A stretch of 50,422 nt of DNA. Origin: Pirellula sp. (GTDB taxonomy: Bacteria; Planctomycetota; Planctomycetia; Pirellulales; Pirellulaceae). A program made the translations under genes and the position numbers. The notes beneath the pieces are model-generated. The model was not told the origin of the DNA. It was given only the letters and a program-made list of their open reading frames with translations, and made no database searches. Within the stretch, counting starts at the first letter, position 1; each line of letters starts with the position of its first letter. Of the stretch, positions 8,511 to 15,971 are shown piece after piece. Where the stretch lies: NCBI GenBank assembly GCA_021299695.1, contig JAJTEK010000037.1:1-50422 (forward strand), written 5' to 3'.

Positions 8511-8891
8511 ATGGGGGAAAACGAAACGAGTAAGTTGATAGTCAGTGCGGCGATAGAGGTGCATCGCACGTTGGGTGGTCCGGGTTTGCTTGAATCGGTA
8601 TACGAGGAGGCATTGGTGTGGGAGTTAAGGCAAGTTGGTTGTCGGGTCGAGCGTCAGGTTCAAACACCGATCCTGTATAAATCGGTCACATTATCGACTC
8701 CGCTTCGAATCGATTTGTTGGTCAACTCCTTGGTCATCGTTGAGTGCAAAGCGGTTTCGATTTATCTTGAGTTATTTGAGATCCAGACCCTGACTTACCT
8801 GCGTCTACGGAACTTGCGACTCGGGTTGGTGATCAATTTTGGGGATAGGCTCGTCAAAGACGGGATTCACCGCGTGGTCAATGGTCTGTAG
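8511..8891 (+). CDS. GxxExxY family protein
   Basis: This is a 126-residue protein of the GxxExxY family (TIGR04256/PF13366, PDDEXK_3 nuclease-like fold). The signature is present as GLLESVYEEAL. The PD-(D/E)xK-like core is visible as IDLLVNSLVIVECKAV (Asp and the ECK pair). The end LRLGLVINFGDRLVKDGIHRVVN is also typical. The ATG at 8511 is supported by AAGGAG 8 nt upstream; the frame extends further upstream but only through repeat sequence. The biochemical role of the family is not established. Here the gene is the only ORF between two inverted-repeat cassettes of octamer repeats, which suggests that gene and repeats form one unit. Confidence 0.9.
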   Translation: MGENETSKLIVSAAIEVHRTLGGPGLLESVYEEALVWELRQVGCRVERQVQTPILYKSVTLSTPLRIDLLVNSLVIVECKAVSIYLELFEIQTLTYLRLRNLRLGLVINFGDRLVKDGIHRVVNGL

Positions 8892-8925
8892 AACGCGTAT
8901 AAGAATAAAACGAGGATCAGAACAA

Positions 8926-9099
8926 AACGCAAAGGCGCAAAGGCGCAAAGACGCAAGGGAAAAACCAAAACCAGAACACATCCCCTTCCTTCTCGATACC
9001 CCTTCCTTCTAAATACCCCTTCCTTCTAAATACCAATCCTTTTTTTTATTTTCTTCTCTTTGCGCCTTTGCGTCTTTGCGCCTTTGCGTTCCCTTCTTC
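8926..9099. repeat. Inverted-repeat cassette 2 built of (A/G)CGCAAAG octamers
   Basis: The left arm starts AACGCAAAGGCGCAAAGG (8926 onward, to about 8964). The right arm (9051-9090), reverse-complemented, starts AACGCAAAGGCGCAAAGA, so the arms match over about 34 nt with few differences. The right arm is extended by CCCTTCTTCC as in cassette 1, and further CTTTGCGTTCC copies reach about 9136. The order is the same as in cassette 1: purine-rich left arm, A-rich linker, pyrimidine tandem repeats, T-rich stretch, right arm. Confidence 0.85.
8982..9032. repeat. 17-bp tandem repeat, three copies
   Basis: Three copies of CCCCTTCCTTCTAAATA (the first copy has CGATA at its end) occupy 8982-9032 inside cassette 2. 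The unit differs from the 20-bp unit of cassette 1 but shares the CCCCTTCC core. Confidence 0.92.
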
Positions 9100-9223
9100 C
9101 TGTCTTCCCGTCTTTGCGTTCCTGTCTTTGCGTTCCCATCTGTTGGCAAGTCGTCATGAACTCTACAATTCGGCGATGCGGCGGGTTTCTGTGCCGTCAA
9201 GATTTCCAACCAACAGCAGGTCC

Positions 9224-10285
9224 ATGCATCCGTTCGAGAAATACCTTCGAACCAACGACAGTTCTTTAATGTCACTTCTGGTACGGGGTGCTCTTTGGGG
9301 AGCTTCGTTCCCTTACCACGCGGCGGTGGTATGCCGCAATCAAGCGTATCAGCGAGGATGGTTCGAGATAGCCAAGGCTGCCGCACCGGTGATTTCGGTG
9401 GGAAATCTCACTGCGGGGGGTACAGGAAAAACGCCCGCTTGTGCTTGGATTGCCAAGTGGATGCGGAGACGAGGGATTCGCGTTGCGATCCTATCGCGAG
9501 GTTACGGAGCGCTTGCAGACGGGCTCAACGACGAGGCCCGGGAACTCGAGTCGCTGTTGCCGGATGTGCCGCACTTGCAAGCCTCCGACCGCGTCGCGAA
9601 CGCTTGTCTTGCCGTCGAGGAGCTCGAGATGCAGGTCTTGCTTTTGGACGACGGATTCCAGCACCGGAGACTTGCGCGAGACCTCGATATCGTTCTACTC
9701 GACGCGACGAACCCCTTTGGTTGGGGTCATTTGCTTCCCCGAGGATTGCTGCGAGAGCCTCTCAAGGGGTTACGTCGAGCCGACTTGGTCATCGTCACTA
9801 GGTGCGACCAAGTCTCCATGCAGGATCTTGCCAATCTCAGGACCAAAGTCCAGAGGGTCAACCCCAAGGCGGCATGGGTTCAGAGCATTCATGCCCCGGT
9901 ACGATGGAAAAATGCTTCAGGGGAATCCCTTGACCTCGGGGCTTTCGAGGGAAAACCTGCGATGTCTCTGTGCGCGATTGGAAACCCAAGAGCCTTCGTC
10001 GATACACTTGTAGACCTACGGATACCGGTTATTGAAAAAGTTAGTTTTCCGGATCATCATCCCTACAGCCCCATGGATGTGCAAGGCATCATCGAACGTG
10101 CCAGCCAGTGCAGCGTGCCCCCGCAAGTCATCCTGTGCACCGGCAAGGATCTTGCGAAACTATCGAGCGACCGAATCGGACCGATTCCACTTTGGGCTCT
10201 CGAAATTGAACTTCAGGTTGTCTCCGGATCCGAGGTGCTCGAGGAGCATCTCGAAAGACTGTGCGAGTTGATCCGAAACCCGTAG
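9224..10285 (+). CDS. lpxK: Tetraacyldisaccharide 4'-kinase LpxK
   Basis: LpxK phosphorylates the 4' position of the tetraacyldisaccharide precursor to give lipid IVA in lipid A synthesis, at the cytoplasmic face of the inner membrane. The 353-residue protein has the family's modified Walker A, SVGNLTAGGTGKTP (about residues 58-71), the SRGYG motif (91-95) and LLLDDGFQHRRLARDLDIVLLDA (about 139-161). It continues with GNPRAFVDTL and SFPDHHPYS near the end. The ATG at 9224 fits the family's N-terminus. The frame continues upstream to about 9068, but only through the CTTTGCG repeat. It is not next to other lpx genes. It shows that this organism makes lipid A. Confidence 0.93.
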   Translation: MHPFEKYLRTNDSSLMSLLVRGALWGASFPYHAAVVCRNQAYQRGWFEIAKAAAPVISVGNLTAGGTGKTPACAWIAKWMRRRGIRVAILSRGYGALADGLNDEARELESLLPDVPHLQASDRVANACLAVEELEMQVLLLDDGFQHRRLARDLDIVLLDATNPFGWGHLLPRGLLREPLKGLRRADLVIVTRCDQVSMQDLANLRTKVQRVNPKAAWVQSIHAPVRWKNASGESLDLGAFEGKPAMSLCAIGNPRAFVDTLVDLRIPVIEKVSFPDHHPYSPMDVQGIIERASQCSVPPQVILCTGKDLAKLSSDRIGPIPLWALEIELQVVSGSEVLEEHLERLCELIRNP

Positions 10286-10290
10286 CAAGA

Positions 10291-10358
10291 AATAAAAAAA
10301 GGCTCCCGGACGTGAACGAGTCCCAGGGGGGACGGAGGACTACGAGCTTCCGGGAGCC
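10291..10358 (-). terminator. Intrinsic terminator on minus strand
   Basis: GGCTCCCGG (10301-10309) and CCGGGAGCC (10350-10358) form a perfect 9-bp stem. On the minus strand it is followed by TTTTTTTATTTC (10300 down to 10289), the arrangement of an intrinsic terminator for a transcript coming from the right. On the plus strand the stem has no T tract, so it is a poorer terminator for lpxK. Confidence 0.65.
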
Positions 10359-10593
10359 AAAGGTCATACGAAATAAGCAATGACTTGGTGCGAGAAAAAG
10401 GCTGAAGTCAAACAAGGGAAATCCGTTTCCCCTGTTTGCTCCGTGGACCTTCGTTCGTCTAGGATTTTCCGAGCCAGAAACATCCTTGCTTCTGGAGTTC
10501 GAAGTCCCTCTTTGAGAGCGACGAGCGAAAGCCTGCCAATTTCTGCGTTTGATTTTCAAAGATCTGATTCTCGGCCTTGCGACCAACGACGAG
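10291..10593 (-). ncRNA. Candidate structured small RNA
   Basis: About 300 nt without a convincing protein gene lie between a possible promoter (10600-10627) and the terminator ending at 10291, all on the minus strand. Inside are nested stems. GGACCTTCG/CGAAGTCC (10445-10453 with 10500-10507) encloses CCAGAA/TTCTGG (10474-10479 with 10490-10495). A 12-bp hairpin follows (10410-10421 with 10426-10437, one wobble, loop TCCG). I do not recognise tmRNA, RNase P RNA, SRP RNA or 6S RNA signatures. A short frame of about 40 codons is present but looks weak. Existence as an RNA gene is inference. Confidence 0.4.
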
Positions 10594-10599
10594 CCGTAG

Positions 10600-10627
10600 C
10601 TTAAAAAAAATCCGACTCAAGCGTCAA
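10600..10627 (-). promoter_or_regulatory. Possible sigma-70-type promoter for the RNA candidate
   Basis: On the minus strand TTGACG (10627-10622) is separated by 16 nt from TTTAAG (10605-10600). It lies just before the structured stretch that ends at the minus-strand terminator. The -10 match is only moderate. Confidence 0.3.
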
Positions 10628-10822
10628 CATCGATTTGCAATCCGTTTTGAAAAAATTGCCGACTCTTTGTAAAAAGCTCCATTGCTAGCAAAGCCAGGCG
10701 GCGACGAAACGGGCATTCGATTTGTTAAACTAGAGAGCTTGCACCGAACATGCAGGACCGGGTATAAGTTGCTGACGTCGAGACGGTCTTTTTTAGGGAA
10801 CTTGCGGCGTCCTGAAGCATCA

Positions 10823-10839
10823 TTGGCACAGGTGTTGCA
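10823..10839 (+). promoter_or_regulatory. Sigma-54 (-24/-12) promoter match
   Basis: TTGGCACAGGTGTTGCA fits the RpoN consensus (TGGCAC, five bases, TTGCA) with the GG and GC dinucleotides exactly ten bases apart. It points towards the FlgM-like gene, with a predicted start near 10850 and a leader of about 365 nt. No activator site was identified. Confidence 0.55.
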
Positions 10840-11114
10840 ATACAGTACCCACATGGAGACGAATGCCAAAAGGGACTGCCGCGACGAGCAATCGTAACAG
10901 CAGCCCCAAGGCAAAAGAGTTCCGGAAAATCGATCGGATCGTTCGATACCGGTGAGGATCTGGGCCGCCAAAGTTCGTACAATGGGTTTAATCGGTAGGA
11001 GACCAAATTCGTTGGATTTGTAGAGATGATCATCCGATGCAACCGGACGCTCGCATTTTGAGTCGTCTCTTTGCAAAGTCGCCTTGACCGGTACGGATGG
11101 TCTTTCTCTGCGAC

Positions 11115-11185
11115 ATGGACTGCGAAGATTCCAAGGGTGTCCTGGTGTGTGACCAGCGGCATCCGCGAGCAGATACGCAGTCCAT
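11115..11185 (+). promoter_or_regulatory. Folded leader just upstream of the flgM-like gene
   Basis: ATGGACTGCG (11115-11124) and CGCAGTCCAT (11176-11185) form a perfect 10-bp stem. It encloses a second hairpin, CTGGT-GTGTG-ACCAG (11142-11156). The structure ends about 20 nt before the GGGAGAG Shine-Dalgarno of the next gene, so it could affect its translation. Ligand or partner unknown. The rest of 10640-11114 holds no gene I can support. Confidence 0.4.
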
Positions 11186-11216
11186 TCCACGAAGTGTTCA
11201 CGGGAGAGATAGAGCT

Positions 11217-11507
11217 ATGCAGATTTCGAACAATTTTTCCGTTTCCGGTGCCGATGCACTGCGGTCGGCCTCCAAAGCTTCGGCCCCCAACGAGGGCCAA
11301 ACGCTCGCCAAAGCAGGGGGAATCCAAGAGCCAGTCGACCTGATCGAACTCTCCCCGGAAGCCCTCTCGGTCGGCGGTGCCCAATCGACAGAGACTTTCC
11401 GCACCGAAAAGGTGACTCAAATGCGCGAAGCCATCGCTGCAGGTAAGTACGATACCGACGAGATGCTCGAAAAGGCTTTCGACCGAATGCTCGATCGGTA
11501 TCTCTAA
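11217..11507 (+). CDS. flgM: FlgM-like anti-sigma-28 factor
   Basis: This is a 96-residue protein with the FlgM layout. A flexible, low-complexity N-terminal half (Ser/Ala/Gly-rich) is followed by a helical C-terminal segment, VTQMREAIAAGKYDTDEMLEKAFDRML, as in the FlgM domain that binds and inhibits the flagellar sigma factor FliA. The ELSPEALS phrase before it is also typical. The ATG is supported by GGGAGAG about 10 nt upstream; upstream in-frame sequence lacks coding look. No other flagellar gene lies nearby. A sigma-54-type promoter and a folded leader lie upstream. FlgM proteins are short and divergent, so the name is probable and not certain. Confidence 0.72.
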   Translation: MQISNNFSVSGADALRSASKASAPNEGQTLAKAGGIQEPVDLIELSPEALSVGGAQSTETFRTEKVTQMREAIAAGKYDTDEMLEKAFDRMLDRYL

Positions 11508-11650
11508 GCCCGAAGCGATCGGCACTCAAACCATTCGTGAGCTTCTCGGGCCAACCGAGAAGCTCCTTGCGGACCAAAACAAATTTTCTAGCCAAATCTG
11601 CGCACCGATCTGCCAGCATCGCTCAGAGATAGGCAGAATTCCAGTTCCGT

Positions 11651-12127
11651 TCAGTTCAACAGCGGTAACAACGGTGGCTCTGGGGAACGTATCGACTCAC
11701 CATCGCTGCAAAAACGCGCTTCAGAATACTCCGCAACCTGCTCGGCTGTCTCAAAGTACATCTCGTAAACGGCGTCCTCATCAAACTCGCAGTTTTCCGT
11801 CGAGTAACTTCGACAGATCTGGGGACGAGTGTAGTAAATCCCGCACCGATGGTCCGACTGCAAGTGCTTGCACGCTGTATGGACAAGCAAGTACCAGACT
11901 TCGTCCTCGACAAAGACACTGGCGCGGTCGTGCAACAAATACCAACGCATGAAGTCAAAGTCCTGATCGGTCGTAGGTTCCTCGATCGGCAAAGCAAAAT
12001 ATCGGCAGCACTTGGCCGTGCAATAATCGCACAAGCTCTCGGACTTGGGCACGTCCTGACGCTTGGGCGTCTTGCCGTCAATGGTCTTTGCAGGGGTCAG
12101 GATCGGGTCGATGATGGTCGATGCCAT
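11651..12127 (-). CDS. YkgJ family cysteine cluster protein
   Basis: This 158-residue protein has the YkgJ-type Cys cluster (PF03692). The first group is C33-x2-C36-x3-CC40-41 in LCDYCTAKCCRYF. Later come C86, C95 (HRCGIYYTRPQIC with C105) and C113, matching the usual pattern of metal-chelating residues. These proteins probably bind zinc or an iron-sulfur cluster; cellular role is not established. The start is ATG without a clear Shine-Dalgarno. It is divergent from the methyltransferase gene and convergent with the FlgM-like gene. Confidence 0.88.
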   Translation of the reverse strand: MASTIIDPILTPAKTIDGKTPKRQDVPKSESLCDYCTAKCCRYFALPIEEPTTDQDFDFMRWYLLHDRASVFVEDEVWYLLVHTACKHLQSDHRCGIYYTRPQICRSYSTENCEFDEDAVYEMYFETAEQVAEYSEARFCSDGESIRSPEPPLLPLLN

Positions 12128-12294
12128 AGGAGTTGTTTCTAGATTTTCGAATCTGCAGACAATAGCGTTCTTGGACCGAATCGAAGATCATGGTCCAAAA
12201 TCAACCCACAATCAAGTCCCCGGTTTCAATCCAGGCAACTCCTGATATCCAACCTGGACAAATTCCAAGGCGATCTATCCTAACGATTTTACTT

Positions 12295-13791
12295 ATGTTC
12301 GATCAATTCGAATCTCTGATCGGGCCCTCGGAGGTCGAACCCTTTGCCCAAGCTCTCCGAGGGCGGCCCGCCAAATCGATCCGACCGAGGGTCGATCGAA
12401 TTTGCCAAAACCTCCCTTTTGCTACCGCTCAGGTTCCTTGGTTCCCCGGAGGCTTGAAAATCACGGGAGGATTGAAAATCACGGGGGGCGTAAATGCCAC
12501 CCCCGAGCCGGTTCGGCCAGGCGGATACCTCCAGTACGCTGCGGCCGATTACTACATTCAAGACGCAGCTTCGATGCTCCCTCTGGCAATGCTCAAACTC
12601 GATCCCGATGACTGGGTTTGTGATCTGTGCGCTGCCCCTGGCGGAAAAGCCTCGGCGATCGCCGAAAGGCTCGGCACCCATGGATTTCTTCTTGCCAATG
12701 AAGTCATCGCTAGCCGCCTGGACGTCCTTCACTATACGCTTGCCCGTACGGGTCGAGCCAACTTCCTCGTCACCAACAGCGATCCTCAAGACCTCGCCGT
12801 TAGTCTAGCCGGTCAATTCGATAAGGTCCTCGTCGACGTGCCCTGCAGCGGCCAATCCTTGGTCGCTCGCAAGCAGCAGACGCAAAGCTCTTTTTCGGAA
12901 AACCACGTCGAACACTGCGCCGCACGCGCATTTCGGATCCTCCAATGCGCTTTGCAACTGGTCCGACCCGGTGGGCTGCTGGTCTTCTCCACCTGCACCT
13001 TCGCGATCCAGGAGAACGAGGCCCAAGTCGCCGCCTTGCTCGAAACCTATCGAGACTCCCTGTCGACCGGTTCCTACCCGGAACTCGAGCCCTGGCGATC
13101 CCCACTGCTGGCAGGTTGCTATCGCCTTTGGCCTCATCGCGACGATTGCGCAGGTGGCTTTGCTGCGGCGATCGAATTGTCCGATCCGATCGAACCGACG
13201 AACAAAATCGACCGCACTAAGTCCACCCACGGCAAAACGACACCAAGCCGCCAAACCAGTAGGCGGAAGCCCCAGGAGCGAAAACCCAGGGGCCGCAGCA
13301 AGCTAGATTCTGCAGAACCGATGCTCGAACTGGGAGAGTTCCATCTGCAAAAACTCGTCGAAAATCACCATTGGCTCGGTTATGAACCGGGTGCCTTTGC
13401 CTTCGTCGAACGGTTCGGGCATCGACTCGGCCACGGACTTCAACTAGCTAGGATCGATTCGAAGAGGATCGAACCCTACCATGGCTTATCCATGCTTCTA
13501 CCGACTCTCTTTACACCCGCACATCGAATCGAACTCGATACCAAGAATGCTAAGGACTACCTGATCGGAAATGCGATCGCTCGCGGTCTAACCGACGAGT
13601 CCTCTGCGACCCCATGGTCTGTTGCATGTTGGAATCGCAAGCCACTCGGGTGGCTCAAAGCAGCATCGAACCGATGGAACAATTACCTACCTGCCTGGGC
13701 GCGGTTCACAAGTTTTTCAGATGCGCAGGCCAATCAGACCGCTCCTGAGCAAACTAACGCTTGGCCCTCAGACGACGAACCACCCGAATGA
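12295..13791 (+). CDS. RsmB/RsmF-type (NOL1/NOP2/Sun) rRNA m5C methyltransferase
   Basis: This is an S-adenosylmethionine-dependent cytosine-C5 methyltransferase for rRNA. The core has the SAM motif DLCAAPGGKAS (about residue 108). It also has the two catalytic cysteines of the family: motif IV DVPCSG (about 181) and motif VI STCTF (about 231). A basic low-complexity linker (about 300-340) leads to a C-terminal region with GYEPGAFAFVERFGHRLGHGLQLARID and DAKDYLIGN-like sequence, as in RsmF-type proteins. The start is uncertain: ATG at 12295 fits the domain border, while a longer form from 12190 is possible. An 18-bp tandem duplication near the N-terminus encodes GLKITG twice. Its 3' end overlaps the convergent cysteine desulfurase gene by 38 bp. 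Confidence 0.88.
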   Translation: MFDQFESLIGPSEVEPFAQALRGRPAKSIRPRVDRICQNLPFATAQVPWFPGGLKITGGLKITGGVNATPEPVRPGGYLQYAAADYYIQDAASMLPLAMLKLDPDDWVCDLCAAPGGKASAIAERLGTHGFLLANEVIASRLDVLHYTLARTGRANFLVTNSDPQDLAVSLAGQFDKVLVDVPCSGQSLVARKQQTQSSFSENHVEHCAARAFRILQCALQLVRPGGLLVFSTCTFAIQENEAQVAALLETYRDSLSTGSYPELEPWRSPLLAGCYRLWPHRDDCAGGFAAAIELSDPIEPTNKIDRTKSTHGKTTPSRQTSRRKPQERKPRGRSKLDSAEPMLELGEFHLQKLVENHHWLGYEPGAFAFVERFGHRLGHGLQLARIDSKRIEPYHGLSMLLPTLFTPAHRIELDTKNAKDYLIGNAIARGLTDESSATPWSVACWNRKPLGWLKAASNRWNNYLPAWARFTSFSDAQANQTAPEQTNAWPSDDEPPE

Positions 13792-14905
13792 TCTTTTCGG
13801 CACCGGCCAGAACCTGTTCCTCGGAGGTTTCCCACGAGAGACTCAAACGGATGGCACCTTGGACGATCGACTTGCCAAGTCCCATGGCTTGGAGTACGTG
13901 CGAAGGCTGGCTCGAACCGCTGGCGCAAGCCGACCCGGTGCCGCAGGCGATACCTTCGCGATCGAGCGCCAACTGCAATAGTTGTCGATCCAATCCTGGA
14001 AACGAGAGACTGGTCGTATGGGGCAACCGTGGGACTTGTGAGCCCAGGACAACCGTGTCGGGGATTTCGCTCAAGAGGATCGACTCGAGGAGCTCTCTAG
14101 CTTGCGTCATCTTTCTGGAGCGATCAGACTGCTCCTTGACGGCCAATTCCGTAGCGAAGGCCATGGAGCTAGCAAGTGCGGGGCTTTCGGTTCCCGGACG
14201 CAACGAAGCCTGTTGAAATCCTCCAAGGAACATCGGTTCGAGTGGAACCGAATGCCGCACAAGCAACGCTCCGACTCCGACCGGTCCATGAAATTTATGG
14301 GCCGTGAGGGTCATGAGTTGCACATCGAGCGCTTCGAAATCGACGGGGATTTTCCCAAACGCTTGGACTGCATCGGTATGCACAGGAATACCGACGGGTT
14401 TGCTCAATGCGGCCAATTCGCTCACCGGTTGAAGCACACCGGTTTCGTTGTTGGCCAGCATCAACGAGACCAACGCGATCGACTCGCTCCGAGCGATCCA
14501 ATCGCGAAGAGGTTCAAGATCGATTTGACCGGTCGATGCGCATGGCAAGTAACGAACCTCTCGGCCTTGCTGCTCGAGCCTCTGAGCCGTCGCAAGGATA
14601 CTTGGGTGCTCGATCGCAGATACGACGATACAACCGCTGCGTTTTGCGGCAAGACCGCAAAGAGCCAGATTGTTCGATTCGGTACCACCGCTTGTAAAGA
14701 GCGCCGTATCGCTTTGCATGCCCTTGGTACGGGCTTTGCAGACCTTGAGCAACAAATCGCGTGCATCCTCGACGGCGGTTCGCGCCGAACGTCCGGCCGA
14801 GTGCTGGCTCGCGGGGTTGACGAACCTTTGGCTCAGAACCTGAGCAAGATGCTCTGCAACACGCGAATCGATCTGAGTGGTGGCATTATTGTCGAAATAA
14901 ATCAC
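13754..14905 (-). CDS. Cysteine desulfurase (NifS/IscS class)
   Basis: This PLP enzyme takes sulfur from cysteine and passes it on as persulfide for Fe-S clusters or tRNA thiolation. The 383-residue protein begins MIYFDNNATT. It has TSGGTESNN (71-79), the PLP lysine in TAHKFHGPVG (Lys204), RPGTESP (236-242) and the catalytic-loop cysteine in GTGSACASGSSQPSHVL (Cys327). The loop and the length place it in the NifS/IscS class, not the SufS class. It follows the SDR gene on the same strand after 50 bp, so the two may form an operon. No iscU or other Fe-S assembly gene is adjacent. Confidence 0.95.
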   Translation of the reverse strand: MIYFDNNATTQIDSRVAEHLAQVLSQRFVNPASQHSAGRSARTAVEDARDLLLKVCKARTKGMQSDTALFTSGGTESNNLALCGLAAKRSGCIVVSAIEHPSILATAQRLEQQGREVRYLPCASTGQIDLEPLRDWIARSESIALVSLMLANNETGVLQPVSELAALSKPVGIPVHTDAVQAFGKIPVDFEALDVQLMTLTAHKFHGPVGVGALLVRHSVPLEPMFLGGFQQASLRPGTESPALASSMAFATELAVKEQSDRSRKMTQARELLESILLSEIPDTVVLGSQVPRLPHTTSLSFPGLDRQLLQLALDREGIACGTGSACASGSSQPSHVLQAMGLGKSIVQGAIRLSLSWETSEEQVLAGAEKIIRVVRRLRAKR

Positions 14906-14955
14906 GGTGGAGTCTACCAGTTTCCAATGGATCTCGATCCTATCGGTGGGCTAGT

Positions 14956-15705
14956 TCAACTAGGGCGTGCAGGCCCAGTGGGCTTAAGCGAGCCCAGGCC
15001 GCCATCGACCGCAAGTGCCTGCCCGGTAATCCAATTGTTCCTAGGATCGATCAAGAAATGAATTGCCCGGGCAATATCGCCAGGTTCGCCAAATCGACCC
15101 ACCGGGTGCATTCCAAGGGAAACCTCTGCGCTGCGAGGGTTATTCCATACTCGTTGGGTCAATGGCGTTTGGACCAAACCCGGGGCGACGGCATTGACAC
15201 GAATCCGTTTTGAAGCGTAAGTCATCGCCGCCGATCGTACCAGACCCTCGATCCCAGCTTTGGCTGCAGCAATCGCCTCGTGATTCGACAAGCCGATGTG
15301 AGCAGCGGCCGAACTCATCAAGACGATCGATCCTCCTTCGTTCATCCGAGCGACAGCACTGCGCAAAGCACCGGCGGCGGCCGAAAGATTCGCTTGCATC
15401 GTCGCGTCCCACTCGGCGCGGCTCGTCAAATGCATGGGCTTAAGCAACACCGACCCGGCCAAACAAACGACGGCATTGAGCCCTTGCATCACTTCGTGCG
15501 CTTCTCCCAACGCACGATCGATCTGATCCCAGTCTGCGGCATCAGCAACACAGCTCCCACTACCGTACCCTTGAGCGAGGTTTTGAAGTCTTTCCGCGTC
15601 GCGACCAATAAGAAACATCGTAGAGCTGGTCTGCGCTAGCTCCATACACAGAGCTTGGCCAATTCCCCCGTAGGCTCCAATGACTGCGGCTTTGATCGTG
15701 CTCAT
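14956..15705 (-). CDS. SDR-family protein lacking the catalytic tyrosine
   Basis: This 249-residue protein has the short-chain dehydrogenase fold. The nucleotide-binding motif is GAYGGIGQA (10-18). LAGS (82-85) stands at the NNAG-like position and Ser131-132 in VLMSSAAAHIG. RVNAVAPGLVQTPL follows later, and the C-terminal WITGQALAVDGGLGSL is typical. The usual YxxxK reads IAAAK: Lys149 is kept but Ile145 stands where the catalytic tyrosine should be. I chose the ATG at 15705, with AAGGA about 10 nt upstream. Substrate unknown. It probably shares a transcript with the downstream cysteine desulfurase. Confidence 0.87.
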   Translation of the reverse strand: MSTIKAAVIGAYGGIGQALCMELAQTSSTMFLIGRDAERLQNLAQGYGSGSCVADAADWDQIDRALGEAHEVMQGLNAVVCLAGSVLLKPMHLTSRAEWDATMQANLSAAAGALRSAVARMNEGGSIVLMSSAAAHIGLSNHEAIAAAKAGIEGLVRSAAMTYASKRIRVNAVAPGLVQTPLTQRVWNNPRSAEVSLGMHPVGRFGEPGDIARAIHFLIDPRNNWITGQALAVDGGLGSLKPTGPARPS

Positions 15706-15838
15706 AGTAGAGTTGTCCTTCGTGGATAGGAGGCGTTGCTCGAACACCATTTGGTTCATCGGAAGTCATTAATCTTTAAGTGTAGATACCCGTCAAGTGG
15801 CCACTGACTCCGATCCGTCGGAATCAAAAAAAATCGTT

Positions 15839-15852
15839 TTGTCAGTTGACAA
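15839..15852. promoter_or_regulatory. Short palindrome in divergent promoter region
   Basis: TTGTCA-GT-TGACAA is a 6-bp inverted repeat with a 2-nt centre. It lies between the SDR and fasciclin genes, which are divergent. It overlaps a TTGACA hexamer that could be a -35 box for the plus strand, although no good -10 follows at 17 bp. Operator role is a guess. Confidence 0.25.
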
Positions 15853-15971
15853 CCTACATACAGTGAATCGTCCTCAAAGACGCAGGAACGTTGTGCCGAA
15901 GCCCACCGTGGGGTTTCGATCGTCAACGGGTGCCATTTGTCCGCTCCGTTTTGTTCACAGGGATCATATTG

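Noticed and set aside
8405-9136. CTTTGCG repeats taken as a CRISPR array
   Set aside because: Units are 8 bp in tandem without unique spacers, arms are inverted, and no cas genes lie near.
10624-11190. 188-residue minus-strand frame in the flgM leader region
   Set aside because: No recognisable domain or good start. The region is better explained by the sigma-54 site and leader.
13918-13945. Another REP-like copy inside the cysteine desulfurase gene
   Set aside because: Only a short GGCGCAAGCC match; the flanks do not fit the 27-nt element and it lies in coding sequence.
14102-15061. 319-residue frame antisense to the cysteine desulfurase and SDR genes
   Set aside because: Overlaps two well-supported genes and has no domain.
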